Below are positions 14,397 through 23,408 of a stretch of 64,000 bases of DNA, in pieces. Position 1 is the first letter of the stretch. Every line of letters begins with the position of its first letter. A program made the position numbers and the translations under genes. The stretch comes from Gibbsiella quercinecans. GTDB taxonomy: Bacteria; Pseudomonadota; Gammaproteobacteria; Enterobacterales; Enterobacteriaceae. Under the pieces are notes generated by a model that worked only from the letters and a program-made list of their open reading frames with translations, was not told where the DNA came from and made no database searches. The stretch lies in NCBI RefSeq assembly GCF_002291425.1, contig NZ_CP014136.1, forward strand, positions 2,914,001-2,978,000. The letters run 5' to 3'.

Positions 14397-15428
14397 CTAC
14401 TTATCCTGCGCCAGGCGTAAGTCCAGCGGCGTTTTGCTGGGTTCACCGCCAATCTCGCGCGTCAGGCGGGGCACCAGATAACCAGAAACCTTGCGCAGTA
14501 GCGCATGCATAATCGCCCTGGCTTCATCATCGCTCACCATAAAGTGTGCCGCGCCTTGCACTTTATCCAATACGTGAAGGTAATAAGGCAGAATGCCGGC
14601 ATCGAACAGGGCATTGCTTAATGCCGCCAGCGTATCGGCATTATCGTTGATGCCCCGCAGCAGAACGCTCTGATTCAGCAACGTTACCCGGGCCTGCCGC
14701 AGCCGCGCCATGCTGCTGCGCACCGCGCGATCGATTTCGTTGGCGTGGTTGATATGCGTGACCATCACCACCTGCAGGTGGGTGCTCGCCAGGCGCTGGC
14801 ATAAATCGGCGGTGATCCGTGCCGGGATCACTATCGGCAGGCGGCTATGGATGCGCAGCCGTTTCAGGTGACTGATGCTTTCCAATTCGCTAATCAGCCA
14901 GCTAATTTCATGATCCTTGGCCATCAGCGGATCGCCACCGGAGAAAATGATCTCATCCAGCTCGGTGTGCTGGCGAATATAGGCCAGTGCCTGGCGCCAG
15001 TTGTTTTTATTGCCCTGGTTATCCTGGTAAGGGAAATGACGGCGGAAGCAGTAGCGGCAGTTAATCGCACAGCCGCCCTTGACCAACAGCAGCGCGCGGT
15101 TACCATATTTATGCAGCAGGCCCGGCACTGCGCTGCGTTGTTCATCTAGCGGATCGTTACTGAACCCGGGGGCGCTGATAAACTCCTCTCTGGCGGTGAG
15201 CACCTGGCGCAGCAAAGGATCGTTGGCATTGCCCGGTTGTATTCTGGCGGCAAACGCTCTCGGCACACGCAGTGGGAACAGGCGACGGGCATCGCGCCCT
15301 AACGGCAGCTCCGGATGGTTTTCCAGAGACAGCAGTTGTAGCAGTTCGTCGGGATCGGTAATAACATCGGCGAGTTGCTGCAACCAATCTTCTCTATCTA
15401 CCGTATTTTGGGTTATAATGTGTGCCAT
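14397..15428 (-). CDS. epmB: EF-P beta-lysylation radical SAM enzyme EpmB
   Basis: Lysine 2,3-aminomutase-like enzyme that makes (R)-beta-lysine, which EpmA then attaches to elongation factor P. The 343 residues match E. coli EpmB (342). The radical SAM cluster motif CAINCRYC lies near residue 120. SGGDPL follows, and a PLP-binding Lys is expected near the C-terminus in REIGGEPSKTPLDL. It diverges from efp with 43 bases between the start codons, so the efp promoter lies within its first codons. All three lysylation components in this window lie within 7.5 kb. Confidence 0.96.
   Translation of the reverse strand: MAHIITQNTVDREDWLQQLADVITDPDELLQLLSLENHPELPLGRDARRLFPLRVPRAFAARIQPGNANDPLLRQVLTAREEFISAPGFSNDPLDEQRSAVPGLLHKYGNRALLLVKGGCAINCRYCFRRHFPYQDNQGNKNNWRQALAYIRQHTELDEIIFSGGDPLMAKDHEISWLISELESISHLKRLRIHSRLPIVIPARITADLCQRLASTHLQVVMVTHINHANEIDRAVRSSMARLRQARVTLLNQSVLLRGINDNADTLAALSNALFDAGILPYYLHVLDKVQGAAHFMVSDDEARAIMHALLRKVSGYLVPRLTREIGGEPSKTPLDLRLAQDK
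15414..15419 (+). promoter_or_regulatory. Likely -10 box of the efp promoter
   Basis: A perfect TATAAT lies in the first codons of epmB, about 50 bases before the efp start. The matching -35 is weak, so this is a candidate only. Confidence 0.5.
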
Positions 15429-15471
15429 TTTTTTGGCTAAGTTACCAGTTTAAATTTTTTAGAGGGCCATC

Positions 15472-16038
15472 ATGGCGACATATTCTAGCAACGATTTCCG
15501 TCCGGGTCTTAAAATCATGTTCGAGGGCGAGCCTTACGCGGTTGAGTCCAGTGAGTTCGTTAAACCGGGCAAAGGCCAGGCATTTGCACGTGTAAAAATG
15601 CGCCGTCTGCTGACCGGCAAATTGTTGGAAAAAACCTTTAAATCCACCGATTCCTGCGAAGGCGCAGACGTGATGGATATGACCCTGACTTACCTGTACA
15701 ACGACGGTGAGTTCTGGCATTTCATGAACAATGAGACTTTCGATCAGCTGGCTGCCGATGAGAAAGCCGTTGGTGATAACGCCAAATGGCTGCTGGATCA
15801 GGCCGAGTGCATCGTGACCCTGTGGAATGGCCAGCCGATCTCCGTGACTCCGCCAAACTTCGTTGAACTGGAAATCGTTGATACCGATCCAGGCCTGAAA
15901 GGCGATACCGCAGGCACCGGCGGCAAGCCTGCAACGCTGACGACCGGCGCTGTGGTTAAAGTGCCATTGTTCGTGCAGATTGGTGAAGTGATCAAAGTTG
16001 ATACCCGCTCTGGCGAATACGTATCCCGCGTTAAATAA
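15472..16038 (+). CDS. efp: Elongation factor P
   Basis: Relieves ribosome stalling at polyproline stretches. It has 188 residues in three beta-barrel domains (KOW-like, OB, OB). Lys34, the residue that receives beta-lysine, is present in [10 protein letters not shown] at the domain I loop tip. An AGAGGG ribosome site lies shortly before the ATG. epmB is divergent next to it and epmA lies downstream. Confidence 0.98.
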   Translation: MATYSSNDFRPGLKIMFEGEPYAVESSEFVKPGKGQAFARVKMRRLLTGKLLEKTFKSTDSCEGADVMDMTLTYLYNDGEFWHFMNNETFDQLAADEKAVGDNAKWLLDQAECIVTLWNGQPISVTPPNFVELEIVDTDPGLKGDTAGTGGKPATLTTGAVVKVPLFVQIGEVIKVDTRSGEYVSRVK

Positions 16039-16050
16039 AATAAGCGCGAT

Positions 16051-16073
16051 TACCAGGGGTTAGGCCCCTGGTA
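16051..16073 (+). terminator. Hairpin after efp
   Basis: Stem TACCAGGGG/CCCCTGGTA of 9 bp with a 5-base loop, 12 bases after the efp stop. The T-run that follows is poor (TTCAAACC). Confidence 0.6.
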
Positions 16074-16254
16074 TTCAAACCTCTTTCTGCAGAGCGGCTA
16101 TCCGATTCTGCGCCAGCCCATTTCCCGTGTTACCGCCTGCCTGCATTATTCGCCCTATTGATGCAGAAAAATCCGTATAAAAAAAAAGCTTCCTAAATTC
16201 TTTACTAAACTTAGAGAGCCATACTTTTTCATCAAAACCAATAAGGATTATATT

Positions 16255-16386
16255 ATGCTGAAAAAAGGTATTATCGTGATTTTTTCTTTACTGATGCTGT
16301 CTTCCCTGGTGGCTTGCAACACGACGCAAGGTGTTGGTAAAGATGTTGAAGCTGGCGGAAAAGCGATTCAACGCAGCGCGCAATAA
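16255..16386 (+). CDS. Entericidin A/B family small lipoprotein
   Basis: 43-residue lipoprotein. A signal sequence with lipobox LVAC places the lipidated Cys at position 21, followed by NTTQGVGKDVEAGGKAIQRSAQ-type entericidin sequence rich in Gly and Lys. In E. coli ecnA and ecnB form a pair linked to stationary-phase lysis; only one copy is present here, in the same place between efp and blc. An AAGGA ribosome site lies before the ATG. Whether it acts as toxin or antidote cannot be told. Confidence 0.88.
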   Translation: MLKKGIIVIFSLLMLSSLVACNTTQGVGKDVEAGGKAIQRSAQ

Positions 16387-16546
16387 TGTTCCCATAAAGG
16401 TATTCCCACGAGCTCACATATTATGCCCGTGGGGTACTTTCCCCCGTATTTCTTGATTAGTGCTCGTTACCCTATTTTGTTTACCATTACCTGCTGGCCG
16501 CTATCATTTATCGGCCGTCAGAGGCATGCTTTTAGCGCATGATGGC

Positions 16547-17086
16547 CTAGGCCTGGGGGCTGTGCTGCTTTACCCAAATGAGCTTTGAGGTATCAAAGCC
16601 ATAGCTTTGTGCTGTTTGCAGCAGTTTGGTGCGCACCCCGGCATCCAGGGTTGGCGTGCGTGACAGGATCCACAAATAATCCCTGTTTGGCCCGCATACC
16701 AACGCATAGCGATAGTCTGGGTCCAGCTCAATAATGTTATAGCCGCCATAAAACGGGCCGAAGAAAGACACCTTCAGCGCACCCACCTGTTCCGAACCGA
16801 TAAAGTAGGCTTTGCCTACGCTTTCCTGCCATTTTTGCTTTTGGCTATTGAAACCGCGGTTAATCACTTTCAGGCCACCGTCTTCGCGCGGGCTATAGTT
16901 GGCGGTAACCTGCTCCAGGCCGCGTTCAAAGCGGTGATTAAAACGCGCCACTTCATACCAGGTGCCGAGATAGCGTTGGCTGTCGAAATTATCGATGACC
17001 TTAACATCCTTAGGTGGGGTAACGTTGCTGCAGGCTACGGAAAGAAGGCTGGAAAACATCACGCAAAGCTTTGACCAGAAACGCAT
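16547..17086 (-). CDS. blc: Outer-membrane lipocalin Blc
   Basis: Bacterial lipocalin of 179 residues that binds lipids, lysophospholipids in E. coli, at the outer membrane. The signal peptide ends in lipobox LSVAC with the lipidated Cys at residue 19, and the lipocalin signature YLGTWYEVARF follows. Further conserved segments include ANYSPREDGG and YALVCGPNRDYLWILSR. ATG at 17086 is used, with AGGAG at good spacing; TTG two codons upstream is less likely. In E. coli ampC lies between blc and frdD, and sugE is near; both are absent here. Confidence 0.95.
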   Translation of the reverse strand: MRFWSKLCVMFSSLLSVACSNVTPPKDVKVIDNFDSQRYLGTWYEVARFNHRFERGLEQVTANYSPREDGGLKVINRGFNSQKQKWQESVGKAYFIGSEQVGALKVSFFGPFYGGYNIIELDPDYRYALVCGPNRDYLWILSRTPTLDAGVRTKLLQTAQSYGFDTSKLIWVKQHSPQA

Positions 17087-17141
17087 TGGCAACTCCTGTT
17101 TACCGAATGATAGGTAAACAGTGTAGCGGAAAATCAGGCAA

Positions 17142-17165
17142 GGCGGCCAACGGGCGCTGGCCGCC
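17142..17165 (-). terminator. Terminator of the frd operon
   Basis: Stem GGCGGCCA/TGGCCGCC of 8 bp with an 8-base loop, directly after frdD. On the minus strand TTGCCTGATTTTCC follows. In E. coli this position is the ampC attenuator. Confidence 0.65.
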
Positions 17166-17173
17166 GAAGAGAT

Positions 17174-17533
17174 TTACAGGGTAATGACCCCAATCAGGGT
17201 AATGACGCTAAGGATCGCCGCCAGACCGTAAAATACCCATTTGCCCGCGGGCACGTGAATTTTCAGATCGTGCATTCCGTGGTGGATACGGTGCAGGCCG
17301 CACCACAGTGGCAGAATGATCATCAGCAGCAGGAATAGCCGGCCAATCAGGCTCTGGCAAAACGCCAATACGCGATCGTAGCCCAGCGTATCACCAGGGA
17401 ACAGGCTCAGCGGCAGAAGTATGCCGACCAGTAAGACGATGGCCGGTGCAACAATGGCGCTCCACATACCGCCGGCGCCGAATAATCCCCAAAAAATCGG
17501 CTCATCAGAGCGTTTGGGTGCTGGATTAATCAT
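17174..17533 (-). CDS. frdD: Fumarate reductase membrane anchor FrdD
   Basis: 119-residue inner-membrane subunit with three hydrophobic segments (about residues 22-44, 60-80 and 98-118). Together with FrdC it anchors FrdAB and carries the menaquinol sites. [14 protein letters not shown] matches the conserved His region of the family. Last gene of frdABCD. Confidence 0.96.
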   Translation of the reverse strand: MINPAPKRSDEPIFWGLFGAGGMWSAIVAPAIVLLVGILLPLSLFPGDTLGYDRVLAFCQSLIGRLFLLLMIILPLWCGLHRIHHGMHDLKIHVPAGKWVFYGLAAILSVITLIGVITL

Positions 17534-17545
17534 GTTTCCTCCGGA

Positions 17546-17938
17546 TTACAGTAAGGCCACGGCCAGGATGATCACGCTGACGACAATCGTGACGGCCCAC
17601 AGCGCTTTGATGATAGGCCCAGGCCCCATTTTCTCGTCGTGCACGACGATGTTGGCCGCTTTCGGTGCCAGTTCGAACCAGGTTTTGGTGTGCAGCAGCG
17701 CGGCCAGCAGCGCAATGAAGTTAATCAGCAGCACCAGTGGGTTTTGCAGGAAGCCGACAAAACCGGCCCAGCTTTCCGGGCCGCCTTTGAGCGCAAAAAC
17801 GCCATACAGCAGCACGATACTGAACCAGACTGCGGGCACCGATGTGCCTTCGCGCAGCATATAAAAGCGGTAGAACCCCAGCTTCTGCCACCATGTCTGC
17901 TCCATGGGGCGCACATAAGGCTTACGTTGTGTTGTCAT
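17546..17938 (-). CDS. frdC: Fumarate reductase membrane anchor FrdC
   Basis: 130-residue membrane subunit with three hydrophobic segments. The N-terminus [12 protein letters not shown] and [11 protein letters not shown] match E. coli FrdC closely. The second of two in-frame ATGs is chosen because GGAG stands 8 bases before it and only 2 bases before the first. It is separated from frdD by 12 bases. Confidence 0.95.
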   Translation of the reverse strand: MTTQRKPYVRPMEQTWWQKLGFYRFYMLREGTSVPAVWFSIVLLYGVFALKGGPESWAGFVGFLQNPLVLLINFIALLAALLHTKTWFELAPKAANIVVHDEKMGPGPIIKALWAVTIVVSVIILAVALL

Positions 17939-17951
17939 TGCCATTTCTCCC

Positions 17952-18686
17952 TTATTGCGGCTTCAGCATGGCGATCATGAAATCTTTGGCGCTTTCCACT
18001 TTGCCTTGCTGGATCGCGGCAGCCGGATCGACGTGTTTCGGGCAGACTTCGGAACAGAAGCCCACGAAGGTGCAACTCCACACGCCGTTATCGCTGTTGA
18101 TTTGCGCCATACGCTGTTTCTGGCCGTGATCGCGGTTGTCCAGGTTGTAGCGGTGGGCCAGTGTGATGGCGGCCGGGCCGATGAACTCTGGGTTGAGGCC
18201 GAACTGTGGGCAGGCGGCGTAGCACAGGCCGCAGTTAATGCAGCCGGAAAACTGGTGATACTTCGCCATCTGCGCCGGGGTCTGCACGTTAGGGCCTTCC
18301 TCCGGTTTGCGATTGTTGCCGATGATATAGGGCTTAATCGCTTCCAGGCTTTCGATAAAGTGGGTCATATCGACCACCAGATCGCGCTCGATCGGGAAAT
18401 TACCCAGCGCCTCTACCCGCATACCGGCGGTGTAGTCGCGCAGAAAGGTTTTGCATGCCAGCTTGGGGATCCGGTTGACCATCATGCCGCAGGAGCCACA
18501 GATCGCCATGCGGCATGACCAGCGGTAGGAGAGATCGGGCGCCAGGTTATCTTTGATGTAGCCCAGCGCATCAAGCAGCGAGGTTTGCTCATCATAAGGG
18601 ACGGCATACATTTCGGCGTGCGGCGCGGCGTCGCTTTCCGGGTTGTAGCGCACGATCTCTATGTTCAGCGTCTTTGTCTCAGCCAT
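17952..18686 (-). CDS. frdB: Fumarate reductase iron-sulfur subunit FrdB
   Basis: 244 residues. The N-terminal ferredoxin domain has [10 protein letters not shown] and a further Cys for the [2Fe-2S] centre. The C-terminal domain has [12 protein letters not shown] for the [4Fe-4S] centre and [12 protein letters not shown] for the [3Fe-4S] centre. The start at MAETKTLNI overlaps the frdA stop by 8 bases, indicating coupled translation. It passes electrons from menaquinol to FrdA. Confidence 0.97.
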   Translation of the reverse strand: MAETKTLNIEIVRYNPESDAAPHAEMYAVPYDEQTSLLDALGYIKDNLAPDLSYRWSCRMAICGSCGMMVNRIPKLACKTFLRDYTAGMRVEALGNFPIERDLVVDMTHFIESLEAIKPYIIGNNRKPEEGPNVQTPAQMAKYHQFSGCINCGLCYAACPQFGLNPEFIGPAAITLAHRYNLDNRDHGQKQRMAQINSDNGVWSCTFVGFCSEVCPKHVDPAAAIQQGKVESAKDFMIAMLKPQ

Positions 18687-20475
18687 TTGCCTGCTCCTTA
18701 TCCTTCTTGTCCTGCGCGTCGGCAGCACCACCATATACACGTTTGGCCGGAGGCAGTTTGGTGATCTTCACATCGCTGTATTCAAGGCGCGGCGCGCCGT
18801 CCGCGCTATGGAACGCCAGCGTATGCTTCAGGAAATTTACATCATCGCGCTCGGTGCAGCCCTCATCCAGGCGCTGGTGAGCGCCGCGCGATTCTCTGCG
18901 TTGGAAGGCTGAGTGCGCCATACATTCCGCCACATCCAGGCCGTAGCCCAATTCGATGGTATACAGCAGGTCGGTATTGAAGACGCTGGAGTTGTCGGTA
19001 ATCTTGACGCGTTTGAACCGTTCTTTCAGCTCGGCCAGTTTATCGATGGTTTTTTGCATCAGTTCCGGCGTGCGGTAAATGCCGCAGCCTTCTTCCATCG
19101 AGAGCCCCATTTCGTCGCGAATCTTGGCCCAGTTCTCATTGCCTTCCTGCTTCATGAGGTTAACCAGGCGGGTGTTTACATCGCGGCTCTGGGCATCCAA
19201 CGCGCTGCCATTGGCCGGGTTAGCTTCCAGCGCGCGTTGCGCCGCCTGTTCGCCGGCCAGACGGCCGAACACCACCAGTTCGGCCAGTGAGTTGGAACCC
19301 AGGCGGTTGGCGCCGTGCAGGCCCACGGATGAACATTCGCCGATGGCAAACAGCCCTTTGATGCGGGTTTCGCACTGCTGATCGGTTTCAATGCCCCCCA
19401 TGGTGTAGTGGGCGGTGGGGCGGACTGGGATAGGATCGGTGATCGGATCGACGCCGACATAGGCTTTCGCCAGTTCACAGATAAACGGCAGCCGTTCGCG
19501 CAGCTTTTTCTCGCCCAGATGGCGCAGATCCAGATACACCACATCGCCGCGTGGTGTGGCTATGGTGCGGCCGGCGCGCCATTCATGCCAGAACGCCTGT
19601 GAGACTTTATCGCGCGGGCCCAGTTCCATGTATTTGTTCTTGGGCTGGCCAAGCGGGGTTTCCGGGCCCATCCCGTAGTCTTGCAGGTAGCGGTAGCCAT
19701 CTTTATTGACCAGGATGCCGCCTTCGCCGCGGCAGCCTTCGGTCATCAGGATGCCCGAGCCCGGCAGGCCGGTTGGGTGGTACTGCACAAACTCCATGTC
19801 GCGCAGGGGAACGCCGTGGCGGAACGCCATGCCCATCCCGTCACCGGTGACGATGCCGCCATTGGTATTGTAGCGGTAAACCCTGCCGGCGCCGCCGGTG
19901 GCCATAATGACGGCGTTGGCGCGGATTTGCACCTGCGTCCCTTCCATCATGTTCAGCGCCACCAGGCCGCGGGCCTGGCCGTCATCGATCAGGATATCCA
20001 GCACGAAATGCTCGTCGAAACGTTGAATCTGGGGATATTTGAGCGAGGTCTGGAACAGGGTATGCAGCATGTGGAAGCCGGTTTTATCGGCGGCGAACCA
20101 GGTACGTTCTATTTTCATGCCGCCGAAACGGCGTACGTTAACGGAGCCGTCGGGTTTACGGCTCCATGGGCAACCCCACTGTTCCAACTGGGTCATTTCA
20201 CGCGGGCATTGGTGCACGAAGTGATCGACGACGTCCTGTTCACAAAGCCAGTCGCCACCGGCGACGGTATCGTTAAAGTGGTAGTCGAACGAATCGTGAT
20301 CCTGCGTGACGGCGGCAGAGCCCCCTTCCGCCGCCACCGTATGGCTGCGCATTGGGTAGACCTTCGAGATCAGTGCGATTTTTAATTGGGGATTGGCTTC
20401 CGCTGCGGCGATAGCTGCACGTAAACCAGAACCCCCGGCGCCAATAATGGCAAGGTCGGCATTAAAGGTTTGCAC
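18679..20475 (-). CDS. frdA: Fumarate reductase flavoprotein subunit FrdA
   Basis: Reduces fumarate to succinate in anaerobic respiration. 598 residues. The FAD Rossmann motif [10 protein letters not shown] is at the N-terminus. [11 protein letters not shown] holds the His that binds FAD covalently, and [14 protein letters not shown] and the [18 protein letters not shown] region line the active site. The start is GTG at 20475, with GGAGGA 5 bases upstream; E. coli frdA also uses GTG. First gene of the frd operon. Confidence 0.97.
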   Translation of the reverse strand: MQTFNADLAIIGAGGSGLRAAIAAAEANPQLKIALISKVYPMRSHTVAAEGGSAAVTQDHDSFDYHFNDTVAGGDWLCEQDVVDHFVHQCPREMTQLEQWGCPWSRKPDGSVNVRRFGGMKIERTWFAADKTGFHMLHTLFQTSLKYPQIQRFDEHFVLDILIDDGQARGLVALNMMEGTQVQIRANAVIMATGGAGRVYRYNTNGGIVTGDGMGMAFRHGVPLRDMEFVQYHPTGLPGSGILMTEGCRGEGGILVNKDGYRYLQDYGMGPETPLGQPKNKYMELGPRDKVSQAFWHEWRAGRTIATPRGDVVYLDLRHLGEKKLRERLPFICELAKAYVGVDPITDPIPVRPTAHYTMGGIETDQQCETRIKGLFAIGECSSVGLHGANRLGSNSLAELVVFGRLAGEQAAQRALEANPANGSALDAQSRDVNTRLVNLMKQEGNENWAKIRDEMGLSMEEGCGIYRTPELMQKTIDKLAELKERFKRVKITDNSSVFNTDLLYTIELGYGLDVAECMAHSAFQRRESRGAHQRLDEGCTERDDVNFLKHTLAFHSADGAPRLEYSDVKITKLPPAKRVYGGAADAQDKKDKEQANG

Positions 20476-20851
20476 TGCATTCCTCCAGTATTCTTGTGAA
20501 AACGGCAAATTAGAAATCTATGCTTAACGTTTATAATTTGGGGCCTATAAAACCGGACGACGATCTGCTCTAAACATTAAGGATAGATAACTCACAATAA
20601 ATATAGGGTTAACTATACCTAAAGTTAGTGAATAGAAATTTGACATGAACGATTGTTTTGTTGTTTATCGCGTGAGCAGTTGCACGTAAAAAAGTGGCAT
20701 CGCATCTGGGCGAATTGGCCCTGTGATCGTCGGTGCGAAGGGTTTCTGCCCGGGGTTTTTTACCCTGGCAGGTTGCGCTAGGGTGAAGCGTTTGTTTGCG
20801 CAGCCGGATACGGGTAGACTGCATCCCCTGTTTGATTTCGGAGTAATAATC
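20476..20851. other. frdA-epmA divergent control region
   Basis: 376 bases without a supported gene. The part nearest frdA is AT-rich and should hold its anaerobic promoter, but no clear FNR site (TTGAT-N4-ATCAA) could be read. The part nearest epmA carries the candidate epmA promoter listed separately. Confidence 0.5.
20792..20820 (+). promoter_or_regulatory. Candidate epmA promoter
   Basis: TTGTTT, a 17-base spacer and TAGACT, 32 bases before the epmA start. Confidence 0.5.
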
Positions 20852-21829
20852 ATGAGCGAAACGGCAAGCTGGCAACCTAGTGCACCCATCGCCAATTTGT
20901 TAAAGCGCGCAGCCATTCTGGCGGAGATCCGGCGGTTTTTTGCCGATCGTGGGGTGTTGGAAGTTGAAACGCCGACCATGAGCCAGGCGACGGTGACCGA
21001 CGTTCAACTGTTCCCGTTCCAGACGCGTTTTGTTGGCCCGGGGGCCGCTGCCGGCATGACGTTGTACATGATGACCAGCCCGGAATATCACATGAAACGC
21101 CTGTTGGCGGCAGGCAGCGGCCCCATCTACCAACTGGGGCGTTCGTTCCGTAATGAAGAGGCCGGGCGTTATCACAACCCGGAATTCACTATGCTGGAAT
21201 GGTATCGCCCGCACTACGACATGTACCGCCTGATGAATGAGGTGGACGACTTATTGCAGCAGGTGCTGGATTGCGACAGCGCGGAAACCCTGTCCTACCA
21301 GCAGGCGTTTTTGCGCCATCTGGATGTGGATCCGCTGTCGGCCGATAAGGCCCAACTGCGGGAAGTGGCGGCCAAGCTCGATCTAAGCAACATCGCCGAT
21401 ACGGAAGAAGATCGCGATACGCTGTTGCAACTGCTGTTCGTGATGGGGGTTGAACCGCATATCGGCCGTGAAAAGCCGGCGTTTGTTTACCACTTCCCGG
21501 CGACGCAGGCTTCGCTGGCGGAAATCAGCACTGAAGATCACCGAGTGGCGGAGCGTTTTGAGGTGTATTTCAAAGGCATCGAGCTGGCGAACGGCTTCCG
21601 TGAACTGACCGACAGCAGCGAACAGCGCAAACGCTTTGAGCAGGATAACCGTAAGCGTGCGGCGCTGGGCCTGCCGGAGCACCCCATCGACAACTATTTA
21701 CTGGATGCTCTGAAGCACGGCATGCCGGAGTGTTCCGGCGTGGCGCTGGGGGTCGATCGCCTGGTGATGCTGGCGCTGGGCGCCGAAAGCCTGGAGGAGG
21801 TTATTGCCTTCCCGGTGATGCGCGCCTGA
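20852..21829 (+). CDS. epmA: EF-P--(R)-beta-lysine ligase EpmA
   Basis: Class II lysyl-tRNA-synthetase paralogue without the anticodon-binding domain; it ligates beta-lysine to Lys34 of EF-P. 325 residues, identical in length to E. coli EpmA (GenX/PoxA). Class II motif 1 surrounds [10 protein letters not shown], motif 2 is [20 protein letters not shown], and motif 3 is [13 protein letters not shown] at 20852 with GGAG upstream is preferred to the long upstream reading frame. Confidence 0.97.
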   Translation: MSETASWQPSAPIANLLKRAAILAEIRRFFADRGVLEVETPTMSQATVTDVQLFPFQTRFVGPGAAAGMTLYMMTSPEYHMKRLLAAGSGPIYQLGRSFRNEEAGRYHNPEFTMLEWYRPHYDMYRLMNEVDDLLQQVLDCDSAETLSYQQAFLRHLDVDPLSADKAQLREVAAKLDLSNIADTEEDRDTLLQLLFVMGVEPHIGREKPAFVYHFPATQASLAEISTEDHRVAERFEVYFKGIELANGFRELTDSSEQRKRFEQDNRKRAALGLPEHPIDNYLLDALKHGMPECSGVALGVDRLVMLALGAESLEEVIAFPVMRA

Positions 21830-21872
21830 TGCTCCCCGCGCCCGTACGAGTGCGGGCCATCATCAGTTCTTG

Positions 21873-21908
21873 AACCATGCCAGCCGCGGTAAACGGGCTG
21901 GCATGGTT
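21873..21908 (+). terminator. Long hairpin after epmA
   Basis: A perfect 13-bp stem (AACCATGCCAGCC and its complement) with a 10-base loop, followed by CGTTTTA. It likely ends epmA transcription before metA. Confidence 0.65.
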
Positions 21909-22015
21909 CGTTTTAGCCTGGCCGCTCATGATTATCTCAATGATCCCCTTGCCACTCCGATGGCTTATCCCCTGCGGCGCGCGTAATGAAACATTTTCAC
22001 CTACCGGTTGAATAC

Positions 22016-22044
22016 TCGACATTCAATGTGAAAAACGCTATCTT
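22016..22044 (+). promoter_or_regulatory. Candidate metA promoter
   Basis: TCGACA, a 17-base spacer and TATCTT; the expected start site lies immediately before three met boxes. Confidence 0.6.
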
Positions 22045-22053
22045 CGGGCATCT

Positions 22054-22077
22054 AGAAGTCTAAACGTATAAACGGAT
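22054..22077 (+). promoter_or_regulatory. Three tandem met boxes (MetJ operator)
   Basis: Three adjoining 8-base units AGAAGTCT, AAACGTAT and AAACGGAT resemble the MetJ consensus AGACGTCT at 7, 5 and 5 of 8 positions. They sit between the candidate start site and the metA ATG, where MetJ with SAM would repress. Confidence 0.75.
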
Positions 22078-22093
22078 GTGAGAGGATCAAGCA

Positions 22094-23023
22094 ATGCCGA
22101 TTCGTGTGCCTGACGAGTTACCTGCAGTTAATTTTTTGCGCAATGAGAATGTCTTCGTCATGACATCCTCGCGGGCAAAGACACAGGAGATCCGGCCGCT
22201 AAAAGTATTGATCCTCAATCTGATGCCAAAGAAGATTGAAACGGAAAACCAGTTCCTGCGCCTGCTGTCCAATTCGCCGCTGCAGATTGATATCCAACTG
22301 CTGCGTATTGACCGCCGTGCGCCGAAAAACACCCCGGCTGAGCACCTGAATAACTTTTACTGCAACTTTGAAGATATTCAGCATGAAAATTTCGATGGCC
22401 TGATTGTCACCGGGGCGCCGCTGGGGCTGGTGGATTTTTGCGATGTGGCCTACTGGCCGCAGATTGAACGCGTGATTGACTGGGCGAAAGAACACGTTAC
22501 CTCAACGCTGTTTGTGTGCTGGGCGGTACAGGCGGCGCTGAACGTGCTGTACGGTATCCCCAAGTTGACGCGCGACGTGAAGCTGTCTGGGGTCTATCTG
22601 CACCACACGCTGCAACCGCATGCGCTGCTGACGCGCGGCTTTGATGAAACCTTCCTGGCGCCGCATTCGCGCTATGCGGATTTCCCTACGGACGTGCTCC
22701 GCGACTATACCGATCTGGATATTTTTGCTGAATCCGAGCAGACGGGCGCCTACCTGTTCGCCAGTAAAGACAAGCGGATGGCGTTTGTCACCGGGCACCC
22801 GGAGTATGACGCGCTGACGTTGGCAGGGGAGTATTGTCGGGACAAAGCCGCTGGCCTCAACCCTACCGTTCCGCTGAATTACTTCCCCAATGACAACCCC
22901 GAATTGGCGCCAAAAGCTTCCTGGCGCAGCCATGGCCACCTGCTGTTCTCCAACTGGTTGAACTATTACGTGTACCAGATTACGCCGTTCGATCTGCGCC
23001 AGATGAATCCTACCCTCGATTAA
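22094..23023 (+). CDS. metA: Homoserine O-succinyltransferase MetA
   Basis: First committed step of methionine synthesis: transfers succinyl from succinyl-CoA to homoserine. 309 residues as in E. coli. The catalytic Cys lies in [11 protein letters not shown], and the His-x-Glu pair in [17 protein letters not shown] ribosome site precedes the ATG. As in E. coli it stands directly before aceBAK, but here epmA is on its other side. Confidence 0.97.
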   Translation: MPIRVPDELPAVNFLRNENVFVMTSSRAKTQEIRPLKVLILNLMPKKIETENQFLRLLSNSPLQIDIQLLRIDRRAPKNTPAEHLNNFYCNFEDIQHENFDGLIVTGAPLGLVDFCDVAYWPQIERVIDWAKEHVTSTLFVCWAVQAALNVLYGIPKLTRDVKLSGVYLHHTLQPHALLTRGFDETFLAPHSRYADFPTDVLRDYTDLDIFAESEQTGAYLFASKDKRMAFVTGHPEYDALTLAGEYCRDKAAGLNPTVPLNYFPNDNPELAPKASWRSHGHLLFSNWLNYYVYQITPFDLRQMNPTLD

Positions 23024-23156
23024 TTTTTTGCATGTTTAAGGCGGCTGAATCGTGGCCGCCGTTGCGCCACCTCTGTTTTTCCTCCCTCCGTCATTACCTT
23101 TCTTGCTACGCAAATCCTTTTATAAACAAACGAATAACGCCGGTTTTTCACCCTAT

Positions 23157-23171
23157 GGGAAATCATTTCCT
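23157..23171 (+). promoter_or_regulatory. Distal IclR-like operator
   Basis: GGAAATCATTTCC is a perfect inverted repeat around a central C. The 15-base site matches the IclR consensus TGGAAATNATTTCCA at 12 of 14 defined positions. It lies about 120-130 bases before the likely aceB start site. Confidence 0.75.
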
Positions 23172-23241
23172 ATCGATTTTTTATGCATTTTTTTATTAAT
23201 GCATTGAAAGTAAACGGGTAAATAAAAATTTTTTATAAAAA

Positions 23242-23256
23242 TGGAAATCGTTTTTG
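23242..23256 (+). promoter_or_regulatory. Proximal IclR-like operator
   Basis: TGGAAATCGTTTTTG overlaps the likely -35 (TTGATT, 23254-23259; 17-base spacer; AATCTT at 23277-23282). It is nearly identical to the site at the same place in the E. coli aceBAK promoter. Confidence 0.7.
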
Positions 23257-23408
23257 ATTTTTTTATTTTATTGGTTAATCTTAAATCGGAAAGGGTAATA
23301 AATGAGCATGCGTTGGCGTTTGATCGGCGGTGAACCGTCATTTTTTCTGATGAAAACCAACTGCCCGCTGTTCAACATTCGGGCGGTTAGATGGAGGGGA
23401 GCAAGACC

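Noticed and set aside
20476-20851. FNR site for the frd operon
   Set aside because: Expected from biology, but no sequence close to TTGAT-N4-ATCAA was found, so none is listed.
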